In this document: positions 46,365 through 54,417 of the stretch, in pieces | How the letters are laid out: every line of letters begins with the position of its first letter | Position numbering within the stretch: position 1 is the first letter of the stretch | Assembly: GCF_049331405.1 (NCBI RefSeq) | Contig: NZ_CP186274.1 | Span: 7,502,001 to 7,566,000, forward strand | DNA from: PoT sp049331405 | Lineage (GTDB): Bacteria; Planctomycetota; Planctomycetia; Isosphaerales; Isosphaeraceae | DNA: 64,000 bases | Reading direction: 5' to 3' | Translations under genes and position numbers: made by a program | Notes under the pieces: generated by a model | What the model saw: only the letters and a program-made list of their open reading frames with translations | What the model was told of the DNA's origin: nothing | Databases searched by the model: none

Positions 46365-47163
46365 TCATTCGATGTCGTGACTCAATATCAGCCTCGTCAT
46401 TTCTGCGGCTCCATCATGGCATGCGATGATGATGCCGGCTGCTAGTAAGTAAGTCGAAGGCAGCGAGGAAAACCCGAGTGCACGACCTACCGGACTGAAT
46501 GGAATCAGGAGTGTCATGCAACTCGCAATGATCCTGCTCGCCACCAGGGCCTTGCCCGGTCGGCTTGAGTAGAAGGGCTTCCGCGTCCGGATGACGATCA
46601 CGATGACCGAGGCCGAGATGACAGATTCCACGAACCATCCCGTGCGAAATTGATTTGGCCCCGCATGAAGCAAGAAGACTGTCGTGGAAGTCGCGAGGTC
46701 AAATAAAGAACTCAAGGTCCCAAAGACGAGCAGGAAGCGTCAGATGTCATGCAAGCCCCACTTGGCTTTGCCTCGCAATGCGGCCCGAGATTTGGCTATA
46801 TCCCGTACTGAGGCCGTAATGAACCGCAAGGGCGTCGGCGGTCCGGCTGACGACGTTGGTTCCCTCGAAGCTGCAATTTGTCCTCTGCGAGAGCGTGGCC
46901 GTCGCAGGCCTGGCGCCGGCGGACTTGTCTGCCGGATAGGTCTCGCCCGTCAACGCGGATTCGTCGACATCGAGGTCTGTCGAATTGAGTAGCAGGCAAT
47001 CGGAAGGCGCGATGTCCCCGGCATTCAAGAACACGAGGTCGTCCGGCATGACCTCGTCGGCGCGGACCTCGGTCTCAGACCCGTTGCGGAGGACGCTCGC
47101 TTTGATCTGCATGTGTGCTAGTAGGGCGCCGACGGCATTTGCGGCCGCATGCGCCAGGCTCAT
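46365..47163 (-). pseudogene. mgtA: MgtA-type P-type ATPase with the catalytic domains deleted
   Basis: The first part (47163-46747) is the actuator domain: IKASVLRNGSETEVRADEVM, LNAGDIAPSDCLLL and DESALTGETYPADKS with the TGE motif. It stops at 46747. Then, after DI-stop-RFLLVFG, comes the C-terminal membrane part (46715-46365): LSSLFDLATSTTVFLLHAG and FRTGWFVESVISASVIVIVI, the family ending of magnesium-transporting ATPases. The phosphorylation (DKTGT) and nucleotide domains, about 400 aa, are missing, and so are the first membrane helices. The gene cannot work. Confidence 0.88.
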
Positions 47164-47185
47164 AAATCCACATAATCGACAGAGG

Positions 47186-48253
47186 CTAGTCGTCGAAGGT
47201 GATGAGGGGCTTGATCATGCCATCCTCCTTGGTCTCCATCATCCGTAGCGCCACCCCGACCTCGTCGAAGCGGAAATGATGCGTCGTCAGGAATGTGGGA
47301 TCGACGCGATGCGATTCGATCAACCGCAGGAGTCTCTGCATTCGGACGTTGCCACCGGGGCACAGTCCCGTGCGGATCACCTGGTCGCCCATCCCTACAC
47401 CCCACTCCAACCTGGGAATCTCGATAGAATCGCCGTGCCCGAAGTATCCCGCGATAGAGATCGTGCCGCCGGGACGAGTCGCCCTGACGCATGACCTGAA
47501 GGTCGTGGGCGCGCCGAGGCATTCGATGGATGAATCAACCCCAGCATTTCCCGTTAGGCGTTGGATTTCCGCGATGACGTCGCCCTGCGCCGGGTCGATC
47601 ACGACATCGGCCCCGTAGTTCTTCGCCAACTCCTGACGCCTGGGAATGGACTCGACGGCGATCACCAACCCTGCGCCGAGCAGGCGGGCCCCGACCGTCG
47701 CCATCAGGCCCACCGGCCCCTGGGCGAAGATCGCCACGGTCCCACCCAGGGGAATGGCGGCATGCTCGGCTGCCATGAAGCCGGTCGAGAGCATGTCGGC
47801 GCAGTAGACTGCGGCATAATCGGGGATCGCGTCGGGGATCGCCGTCAAATTCGCCCTGGCGTCGTTGACGTGGAAATACTCGGCGAGGACGCCATCCTTG
47901 ACGTTGGCGAACTTCCAACCGCCCAGCATATGACCGCACTGCGAACTGTAGCCCCTCTGGCAGTTTTCGCAGGAGAAATCCGGCGTGATGGCACCGACCA
48001 GGACCCGGTCTCCCTCGCGGAAGCCTTTCACCTCCGAACCGAGCTTGGCGACGATCCCGACCGCCTCATGGCCGAGCGTCAGGTTATGTCGTTCCCCGAC
48101 GCCGCCGCGGAGCGTATGCACGTCAGACGTGCAGATCAGGGCCCGTGTCGTCCTCACCACCGCGTCATTGGGGCCGGGGTCGGGGATGGGCTTCTCGATG
48201 AATCCGACCTCGCCGATCCCCTTCATCACGAAGGCTTTCATGGTGTTCGACAT
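47186..48253 (-). CDS. Zinc-dependent secondary alcohol dehydrogenase
   Basis: 355 aa from ATG 48253 (an upstream GTG at 48262 is also open). It resembles NADP-dependent secondary alcohol dehydrogenases of clostridia and Thermoanaerobacter: MKAFVMKGIGEVGFIEKPIP, catalytic Cys in ALICTSDVHT, His-Glu in LGHEAVG, Asp in YCADMLSTG, and GVLAEYFHVNDARANL. The Rossmann part is FAQGPVGLMATVGARLLGAG. It lacks the structural-zinc cysteine loop typical of other MDR enzymes, as in that subfamily. The likely reaction is ketone/secondary alcohol interconversion in the cytoplasm. Confidence 0.9.
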   Translation of the reverse strand: MSNTMKAFVMKGIGEVGFIEKPIPDPGPNDAVVRTTRALICTSDVHTLRGGVGERHNLTLGHEAVGIVAKLGSEVKGFREGDRVLVGAITPDFSCENCQRGYSSQCGHMLGGWKFANVKDGVLAEYFHVNDARANLTAIPDAIPDYAAVYCADMLSTGFMAAEHAAIPLGGTVAIFAQGPVGLMATVGARLLGAGLVIAVESIPRRQELAKNYGADVVIDPAQGDVIAEIQRLTGNAGVDSSIECLGAPTTFRSCVRATRPGGTISIAGYFGHGDSIEIPRLEWGVGMGDQVIRTGLCPGGNVRMQRLLRLIESHRVDPTFLTTHHFRFDEVGVALRMMETKEDGMIKPLITFDD

Positions 48254-48298
48254 TGAATTCACCTACTCGCATGCGAAGAGTTCGGATCAACAGGGGTC

Positions 48299-48727
48299 TT
48301 AACTGCCCTGGCGACCGGCTTGCTGGTTGCCGCGGCCGATGCTGATCATGCGGTCTCGGATCGACGGCGACTCGGCCAGGGCATGTTGCATCTCGGCGGA
48401 TTCGCGGGACTTCTCGGCGGCCATCTCTCGCGATATCGTCGGCCTGCCGCTCCGCTGTTCGCCCAGTCGCCTCTCCGCTTCCGTCCAATCCTGTTTGTCG
48501 GAGCCTTCGGGTCGCCCGCGCTCATGCCATATCGTGAAGGCGAGGAGCGCGATCTCGTCCTGCTCGGCGTCCCCAGATTCAGTCGGTTTTTCGTGCGGCG
48601 AGGTCGGCCGCTCTTCGAGGCCTGGCACGATCGCGACATCGAGCCTGTTGGGGGCACTGGTTGCGGAAGCCTCGGCGAGTGCCGCGGTTCGCAAGTCTTG
48701 ATCCTCTCGATGAGTAAGGCGAGACAT
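48299..48727 (-). CDS. Small DUF2934-containing protein
   Basis: 142 aa, highly charged. The central segment IALLAFTIWHERGRPEGSDK then QDWTEAERRL matches DUF2934 (helical, W-E-x-x-G-R-P-x-G core). The flanks are Glu/Arg/Ser-rich and probably disordered. The function of this domain is unknown; it often accompanies stress and chaperone genes. It lies between an alcohol dehydrogenase and a universal stress protein on the same strand. Confidence 0.72.
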   Translation of the reverse strand: MSRLTHREDQDLRTAALAEASATSAPNRLDVAIVPGLEERPTSPHEKPTESGDAEQDEIALLAFTIWHERGRPEGSDKQDWTEAERRLGEQRSGRPTISREMAAEKSRESAEMQHALAESPSIRDRMISIGRGNQQAGRQGS

Positions 48728-48789
48728 GATCAGCCTCCATTATTGATTAGCGGATGTTGTTGTCGACATCTCCGATTGGAACTACAGGC

Positions 48790-49743
48790 TCACGCTCGAC
48801 CCGTCACAACGCCTTTGTGGGCCTCGCCCGGCGAAGGAGACGATTGGGCCATTGGGGTCTTCACGGTGAGGACCGGACCCTTGGCCATCCTCATCACGGC
48901 CTCCGCGACGCTCCCCATCAAGGCCCGATTCAGGCCGCTCCTCCCATGTGTCCCCAGCACGATGAAGGTTCGTCCCGGTTCCTCGGACGCGAGCTGAACA
49001 ATCTTATCTGCTACGGAACCCTGGAGGAGTCGGATAGCCACGGCATGTCTGAGATCCGTACCCTCAAGATCGCCCGCCATCGCCATCAGGGATTCGCGGA
49101 TCGACTGCAAATCCGAAGGAATGTAGAAGGACTCGTACACCATGGGTTCGGGCGGAACCACATGCACCAACATGAGGCGCGACCCGCGATCTCTGGCGAG
49201 TTCGCGAGCTGTCTGAAGGGCGGCCTTCGAACACTCCGAAAAGTCCGTCGGATGGATGACGACCTCGTCCGAGTTGGCTGTACCGACTTCGATCGCCTGT
49301 CGGACCGCCAGGACTGGAGATTGAGCGCGACGCAGGACCTCTTCGGCGACGCTACCGGTGATGAGCCGTTGTAACCCCGTCCGTCCATGCGTGCCCATGA
49401 CGATCAAGTCGCTGCCCGTCTCCGCGGCTTCTTGAAGGATGACATCCGCCGGCATACCCTCTCGCGTCCGATATGCAACTTCGAGGGGGCGATCCGGCGT
49501 ATAACCGATGCGAAGCTTCTCTCGGTCATGTTCATAGTCGCAAATATCGGGCTCGATGTGTTTGAATCTGACGGTCTGTTGGGTGCTATACACCGTATCT
49601 TCGGCGTTAAACTTCGGCGCGAGGGCGTGCAAGATCACCATGCGGGTCGAGTTCGGACGGGCCAGCGAGCAGGCAACATGGAAGGCCTCGCGTGAATTCT
49701 CGGAGTAGTCGGCGGCAATCAGGATTTGACGGAAGGGTAGCAT
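48790..49743 (-). CDS. Universal stress protein, two UspA domains
   Basis: 317 aa with tandem UspA domains. The first (about 1-148) has ILIAADYSENSREAFHVA and the nucleotide motif VMGTHGRTGLQRLITGSVAE; the second (about 158-300) has VVIHPTDFSECSKAALQTA and VLGTHGRSGLNRALMGSVAE. Both fit the G-2x-G-9x-G(S/T) ATP-binding pattern. Tandem Usps are hallmark members of the mycobacterial DosR regulon. It is probably co-transcribed with neighbours on the minus strand. Confidence 0.93.
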   Translation of the reverse strand: MLPFRQILIAADYSENSREAFHVACSLARPNSTRMVILHALAPKFNAEDTVYSTQQTVRFKHIEPDICDYEHDREKLRIGYTPDRPLEVAYRTREGMPADVILQEAAETGSDLIVMGTHGRTGLQRLITGSVAEEVLRRAQSPVLAVRQAIEVGTANSDEVVIHPTDFSECSKAALQTARELARDRGSRLMLVHVVPPEPMVYESFYIPSDLQSIRESLMAMAGDLEGTDLRHAVAIRLLQGSVADKIVQLASEEPGRTFIVLGTHGRSGLNRALMGSVAEAVMRMAKGPVLTVKTPMAQSSPSPGEAHKGVVTGRA

Positions 49744-49886
49744 TTTCGTCTCCCTTGAAGCCTTTGAAGTTTCGAGATTTCGGCACGCGCAAGCAGGAGA
49801 GAGGTGGGACCCGGAACAACCTGAGAATCGAGGCGAGTACTATCCGGGAAACGGTCTCTCTCCATAGCTAGGGCCCGCCTGGACCA

Positions 49887-50726
49887 TCACTGATAGCAAA
49901 AGACCGGCACGGGGCTTCCTTTGAGGACAGTTCCCGTAACCGAACCGAGGACGAATTCCCGCACGATCGGCTGGCCATAGACCCCCATGACGATGAGCCC
50001 TGCATCGTAGTGGTCGACCTTGTTGAGGATCACTTCCGCGGGCGGAATCGAGGATTCAAGAGCGTGGGGTACGGCCTCGATCTCGTGGTGTTTCAGGAAC
50101 TCCATGGCCCGATCGACATGAGCCTCGGCGAGTGGTCGCTTTTCTTCCACGCTCAATACGTGGACCTTGCGGGACCGACCCAGGCCAGACGCCTCGAATG
50201 CGTAGAGGGCGCGTGACGCTTGCAGGCTGCCGTCATACGCCAACACGATAGCCTCGCCGCCTCGAGGTGACTTCGGCACACTCATCACGGGCCGGGGGCT
50301 ATCCCGCAGGACCTTGCCAATCGTTACGTCGGGGTTAGTTTCGTGTTCATATTCGAAGTGGGTCTCCTGGCCCAGCAAAATCAGGTCAAAGCGCTGCGCC
50401 TCCTTGAGGATCTGGACGAAGGGCGTGCCTATTCCCTCGAGCGTCTTACACGACACGCCGACCTCCTTGCATCGGAGGACGAACCGCTCCAGTATGTCCT
50501 TCACATGCTGACTCGTGCCCGAGAGGTAAAGCGGCATGGGATCCACGCCGTGCCAATCGCGACGGGATTGGAAGACCCTCATCTCGGAGAGGCGAAGTCC
50601 CGGTTCATCGACGACGCCCATGCCGACGAGCAGGGCGTCGAACCGCCTTGCCAATTGCAGGCCCAGTTCCTCAACAGAGTCGCTCACCTCCGACCCGTCG
50701 AGGCCCAGCAGGATGCTCTTCAACAT
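49887..50726 (-). CDS. Universal stress protein, diverged tandem UspA
   Basis: 279 aa from ATG 50726 with GGGGAGAG upstream. The first domain SILLGLDGSEVSDSVEELG is diverged, and its ATP loop is altered (LLGQETHFEYEHE). The second (IVLAYDGSLQASRALYAFEA ... IVMGVYGQPIVREFVLGSVT) keeps the end GSVTGTVLKGSPVPVF. So at most one ATP site remains. The role in stress survival is assumed from family. A paralogue is next door. Confidence 0.88.
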   Translation of the reverse strand: MLKSILLGLDGSEVSDSVEELGLQLARRFDALLVGMGVVDEPGLRLSEMRVFQSRRDWHGVDPMPLYLSGTSQHVKDILERFVLRCKEVGVSCKTLEGIGTPFVQILKEAQRFDLILLGQETHFEYEHETNPDVTIGKVLRDSPRPVMSVPKSPRGGEAIVLAYDGSLQASRALYAFEASGLGRSRKVHVLSVEEKRPLAEAHVDRAMEFLKHHEIEAVPHALESSIPPAEVILNKVDHYDAGLIVMGVYGQPIVREFVLGSVTGTVLKGSPVPVFCYQ

Positions 50727-50769
50727 CACTCACTCTCCCCGAGGCGCTAGCGGACGCCTCCCCTTGAAT

Positions 50770-51111
50770 TCAGCGGACGCCTTGATATTCCGACGGCTCG
50801 GGATCGGACGCGATATCGCCGCGAGGATGGCAGCGGCATGCCTTCACATGGACCTCGACCTCTCGATCCAGGGCTTCGCGGTATGCGGCGACGTCGGCGA
50901 TGGCGAGGTCGATCGCGTCCCGATGCCAATCGCTCTGCGCACCGTCGCGATAGCGGGACAACAACTCCGAAAGTTGGGCGATGCCAGCGGCCTCGGAGTA
51001 GCACTCGGCCCAGATCTCCGGGAAATGTCGGTGATGCACCCGCTTGGTGGGTAATTCGCAGAGCGAGCACATTCCGTCCTTGACCACCACGCGCTCAAGA
51101 TCGGTCTCCAT
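50770..51111 (-). CDS. Small protein with Cys/His clusters, function unknown
   Basis: 113 aa. N-terminal CSLCELPTKRVHHRHFPEIW and C-terminal KACRCHPRG hold two CxxC/CxC-type clusters plus histidines that could bind zinc or another metal. The middle is helical (LSELLSRYRDGAQSDWHRDA). I do not recognise the family. It lies in the stress cluster between a Usp gene and dodecin, so it may be a small stress-associated metal-binding protein. Confidence 0.65.
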   Translation of the reverse strand: METDLERVVVKDGMCSLCELPTKRVHHRHFPEIWAECYSEAAGIAQLSELLSRYRDGAQSDWHRDAIDLAIADVAAYREALDREVEVHVKACRCHPRGDIASDPEPSEYQGVR

Positions 51112-51210
51112 GGCAGACGTCCCCCACTGAGGAAAGTGCCTTATGGTGCTCGCTGGCGTCTTACCGCCGGCGAGTCATTAGGGTCGAACACGGGGTCGAT
51201 CTTCATGCCT

Positions 51211-51456
51211 TCAACGCCGATCGATCGCGGCAGGTTCCACGATGAAGGCGACCTTGGCCGTGATGTGGTACTCGGAGATGCAACCCGACTCGACGACGGC
51301 CGTGTTGCGGATGATGTCGAGTCCGGTGACGTGCCGGACAGTCTTCGAGACCCTTGCCACGAGCGACCTGGCGGCGTCCTCCCAACTCAACCGGGAAACC
51401 CCGACCATTTCCTCGACCTTCACGACCGCCGGAGATTGAGCGTGTTCGACTGGCAT
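51211..51456 (-). CDS. Dodecin family protein
   Basis: 81 aa. Dodecins are dodecameric flavin- or CoA-binding shells. The family pattern is clear: VVKVEEMVGVSRLSWEDAAR, RVSKTVRHVTGLDI and CISEYHITAKVAFIVE. The conserved Trp of SWEDA (which stacks with flavin) is present. It may buffer free flavin during stress; that is inference. The next gene downstream on this strand is the Cys/His protein at 50770. Confidence 0.85.
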   Translation of the reverse strand: MPVEHAQSPAVVKVEEMVGVSRLSWEDAARSLVARVSKTVRHVTGLDIIRNTAVVESGCISEYHITAKVAFIVEPAAIDRR

Positions 51457-51543
51457 GTGATATCCTCCTGATATAGGGGGCCTTCTGAAGCAATGTCTGG
51501 GACGAGGGACGAGCGTGGTTAACCGTCACTCGGGACTTGCGCG

Positions 51544-52149
51544 CTAACCCTCGACCGGCTTGGCGGCCAGGGGGGTGAAGGCGGCGGCATCGCTCCGGCC
51601 TGCGGCTGCGCAGGAGGACCTCGCTACGGCCCTCTGGACGGGAACATCATCTCCGTGATTGAGCCAGGCCAGCGCATGGTCGGCAGCGGCCCCTGAGAAT
51701 TCCCGGCGGGATTGCTCGCGGATGGCCCGGGAGAGTGCCTGATGGAACGAGGGACGGAGCGCCACGGAGCGGAGGGCTCGGACTTCGCCGGTATCCGCGT
51801 CGATCAGCGTGATCCAGAGGGTCAACCACAGGCGGGAATAGGCCTCCGCCGTGAGGCTGACCTCAGCGGGGACGAAGCGTTCGCGTTCCGGGATCAGGTG
51901 CCAGTTGAAGGGTTCAGCGTAGGACCAAATTGGGGAGTCGCCGAACCGATAAGCGAGGACGATCCACGGCCCCTCGACGATCAATGCGAACTCGGCCTCC
52001 GCTTTCTGGATGGTCGAGGCCAGACGCCCGGTGATGCACCGTTGCGCGATGATCAATTCGTGGAAACCCCTGCGACAGTGGAATCGCGAGCCATCCGGCG
52101 TGGGGGTCGATCGGTCGGAAGTTCCAGCAACACTCTGAAACGTTTCCAT
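51544..52149 (-). CDS. Protein of unknown function
   Basis: 201 aa, no signal peptide. A mixed alpha/beta region (RRGFHELIIAQRCITGRLAS, AEAEFALIVEGPWIVLAYRF) is followed by FVPAEVSLTAEAYSRLWLTL and an Ala/Ser-rich tail. The region WHLIPERERFVPAEVSLTA hints at a small beta-sandwich. No motif is recognised. It lies between dodecin and csrA on the same strand, so it is presumably part of the stress cluster. Confidence 0.6.
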   Translation of the reverse strand: METFQSVAGTSDRSTPTPDGSRFHCRRGFHELIIAQRCITGRLASTIQKAEAEFALIVEGPWIVLAYRFGDSPIWSYAEPFNWHLIPERERFVPAEVSLTAEAYSRLWLTLWITLIDADTGEVRALRSVALRPSFHQALSRAIREQSRREFSGAAADHALAWLNHGDDVPVQRAVARSSCAAAGRSDAAAFTPLAAKPVEG

Positions 52150-52182
52150 GGGGTCGCTCCTTGGCTGGGGAAGGCCGAACTC

Positions 52183-52377
52183 CTAGGCCCTGGCCGGGGC
52201 GGCATTCAGGTCTGCACAGGACTGCCTGGGGATGCAGAGTTCCTCGCGAAAGATCCCTATACTCGTCGGTGCCTCGATCCCCAATCGGACCTGATTACCT
52301 TTGATGCTGACCACGCTGATGCGGATGTTGCCATCGATGACGATGGCTTCTTTCAACTTGCGGCTTAGTACCAGCAT
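52183..52377 (-). CDS. csrA: Carbon storage regulator CsrA (intact copy)
   Basis: 64 aa from ATG 52377 with GGAG upstream. The CsrA core is MLVLSRKLKEAIVIDGNIRI, then SVVSIKGNQVRLGIEAP. The N-terminal hydrophobic strand and Arg in NQVRLGIEAP, which touch the RNA GGA, are kept; the family Arg44-type end FREEL is present. It is a dimer that binds GGA motifs in mRNA leaders. The other csrA in this window is broken by an insertion sequence, so this could be the surviving regulator. The tail after FREELCIPR is not conserved. Confidence 0.92.
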   Translation of the reverse strand: MLVLSRKLKEAIVIDGNIRISVVSIKGNQVRLGIEAPTSIGIFREELCIPRQSCADLNAAPARA

Positions 52378-52416
52378 CGCTTTCGACTCCATTCAAGGTG
52401 CAATGAGGAAAATGCC

Positions 52417-52776
52417 CTAATCAGGCTTGGAAGGCGCATCCAGGCACGACGCCTCGCTCGCAGGGGAGTAATCGTCAGAAGTTTTCTTTTGTTCGTGTCC
52501 GGCCGCGGCGACTTGGATGTGATTAATAACCCGCCGGGTGCCCGCGATCTCAGAGACGATCGCCTGAGCCAATTGCTTGAGATACTGGTTGGGTAGGCGA
52601 CCGCGAATCATCACGACCTGATCACATGCGAGACATGAGACGTCGCGCAATGCCAGGTAACTGGTTCTGCGCAAACAGGCCTCAGCCTCGAGGCCTACGT
52701 CTGCCGGATGCCCATCGGGACTTGGGAAGGCTTGTGTTGTGCAGTCGCGGACTAGGCTGAAAACCGATGCGTTCAT
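52417..52776 (-). CDS. Single BON-domain protein
   Basis: 119 aa from ATG 52776; the frame is open upstream to 52836. The BON domain (about 40-100) reads LRRTSYLALRDVSCLACDQV, VMIRGRLPNQYLKQLAQAIV and GTRRVINHIQV. The usual acidic linker before it is absent. It carries a Cys pair (CLAC) not typical of BON. Low-complexity tail. It lies 136 nt downstream of RNA element D. Confidence 0.78.
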   Translation of the reverse strand: MNASVFSLVRDCTTQAFPSPDGHPADVGLEAEACLRRTSYLALRDVSCLACDQVVMIRGRLPNQYLKQLAQAIVSEIAGTRRVINHIQVAAAGHEQKKTSDDYSPASEASCLDAPSKPD

Positions 52777-52911
52777 GATGCCGACTCCTGGCGTCCTCGG
52801 ATGGTTGATCCATCTTCGGGCCGAGGCGGCAGCCATTACCGCAAAGGTATGTGCCGGGAAGGGGCTTTCCCGGATTTCCGTTCATCGGATGTGGTACGAG
52901 GCGCAAGAAAC

Positions 52912-52982
52912 AAGCCCCGTCCATGCGTTGATTTGCACGGCGGGGCCACCATAGCCTCGATCACTTGCCCATCACGAGCAAG
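52912..52982 (-). ncRNA. Stress-island structured RNA, copy D (BON leader)
   Basis: On the minus strand CTTGC (52982-52978) pairs with GCAAG (52968-52964) around the loop TCGTGATGG. GGCTATGG is at 52956-52949. The second hairpin pairs GCCCCG (52946-52941) with CGGGGC (52919-52914) around a GTGC/GCAT-type inner part, then TTGTTTCTTG. The BON start lies about 136 nt further on. Confidence 0.75.
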
Positions 52983-52991
52983 GTGGAATCG

Positions 52992-53020
52992 ACTATAGCC
53001 GCGCGAATTTCCGGCATCAA
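52992..53020 (-). promoter_or_regulatory. Sigma70 promoter of RNA element D
   Basis: On the minus strand TTGATG (53020-53015), 17-nt spacer, TATAGT (52997-52992). It ends 9 nt before the first hairpin, so the transcript starts within or just before the element. Confidence 0.7.
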
Positions 53021-53229
53021 GGGGTTTCTCCCGGAATAATTGCTGTTGCGGGGAAAATTATCGCGTGACGAGCTCGGGGCTCCTCAGCGGATCATTCGTC
53101 GTGTAGCCTAGAAATCAGCGTCCGTATCGCTCATGACGTGGCGGTACGAACTCGGGTCGAGAGAGCCCTTGTCCGAGCAACTTAATCGCTCGGTCACATC
53201 ATTCCCTGGCTCGCGACCTGAGGACACGC

Positions 53230-54417
53230 ATGGAAAGTGATCAACTTTTCGAACGATACCGAGAGTTTCAGGAATACGTTGGATGGGCGGAGGACGACGC
53301 GGCTCGAATCGCGGCCGTCGCCCCGTTGATCGACCAGGACCTCCCCGGCCTCATCGACGACTTCTACGCACAGATTGAGCGCCACCCCGAGGCGAGCAAG
53401 GTTATCACCGGCGGGCAACCCCAGATTGAGCGACTCAAGGGGACGTTACTGCGTTGGGTCCGCGAATTGCTCTCGGGTAAGTACGACGATGCATACGTCG
53501 AACGTCGTCGGAAGGTCGGCGAGCGGCATGTCGAGATCGGCCTCGAACAGGTCTACACCAATGTCGCGCTTTCTCGGCTCAGGACGGGCCTGAGTCGGTC
53601 GCTTCAGGCCCGCTGGGATGGGGATGCGTGCCTCTTCAACGAGACGACCAGGTCGCTCGACAAGCTCCTCGACCTCGACCTGGCGATCATTGAAGGGGCG
53701 TATCAGGCCGAGTACTCCCGGCGCCTGCAGAATACAGAACGCCTGGCGACGCTCGGCCAGATTGCTGGAGGGGTGGCCCATGAGCTTCGCAATCCCCTGA
53801 ATGTGGTGAAGACATCGGTCTACTATCTGCTCAATGCTCGCAATCCGACGCCGGAGAAGAAGGCCGAGCATCTCAGCAGGATTGAAAGGCAGGTGGAACT
53901 GGCCGATGGCGTCATCAAGACGCTCTCGGATTTCGCCAGGATGCCGATGCCTTCCCTGGCCCCCGTCCCGGTCGAGCCTTGCGTGTTCGAGGCCCTCGAG
54001 GCTTATCCCCCGAGCAAGTCCATCCGCCTGTTGCTCGAGTTCCCGCCGAGCCTGAGGGATGCTCTGGCCGACGCGGACCAACTCCGGATCGTCTTCGGGA
54101 ACCTCATCCGCAACGCACGCGATGCGATGATCCACGGCGGGGACCTCTCGATCAGCGGGAGCGACATCGACGATGTGGTCGAAGTCGCAGTCTCCGACAC
54201 CGGCATAGGCATCCCCGAGGCGGACCTCTCGCGTATCCTCGAACCTCTCTACTCGACCAAGTCACGCGGCCTTGGTCTCGGCCTTGCCATCGTGCGAACG
54301 ATCCTCGATAAGAGCGGGGGCAGCCTTCGGGTGGACAGTCAACTTGGCAAGGGAAGCGTCTTCACGGTACGGTTGCTGGCCGCCACGACGTCATCGAGGG
54401 GGATGTCACGTGTCTGA
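53230..54417 (+). CDS. Globin-coupled oxygen-sensor histidine kinase
   Basis: 395 aa, no membrane segment. Residues about 1-160 form a globin-coupled sensor (protoglobin) domain: FQEYVGWAEDDAARIAAVAP and RKVGERHVEIGLEQVYTNVA with the proximal haem ligand His100. A HisKA helix follows with the phospho-accepting His184 (GGVAHELRNPLN), then a HATPase_c domain (NLIRNARDAM, VSDTGIGIPEADL, SRGLGLGLAIVRTIL). It should bind O2 and control phosphotransfer to the response regulators that follow. First gene of a tightly overlapped operon of four. No output domain of its own. Confidence 0.93.
   Translation: MESDQLFERYREFQEYVGWAEDDAARIAAVAPLIDQDLPGLIDDFYAQIERHPEASKVITGGQPQIERLKGTLLRWVRELLSGKYDDAYVERRRKVGERHVEIGLEQVYTNVALSRLRTGLSRSLQARWDGDACLFNETTRSLDKLLDLDLAIIEGAYQAEYSRRLQNTERLATLGQIAGGVAHELRNPLNVVKTSVYYLLNARNPTPEKKAEHLSRIERQVELADGVIKTLSDFARMPMPSLAPVPVEPCVFEALEAYPPSKSIRLLLEFPPSLRDALADADQLRIVFGNLIRNARDAMIHGGDLSISGSDIDDVVEVAVSDTGIGIPEADLSRILEPLYSTKSRGLGLGLAIVRTILDKSGGSLRVDSQLGKGSVFTVRLLAATTSSRGMSRV

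Noticed and set aside
29487..52982. The RNA family as a fluoride, guanidine or c-di-GMP riboswitch, or a classical ANTAR target
   Set aside because: The conserved cores of those classes are absent. ANTAR targets need two hexanucleotide loops with fixed A and G; here the first loop has nine bases and the second loop varies.
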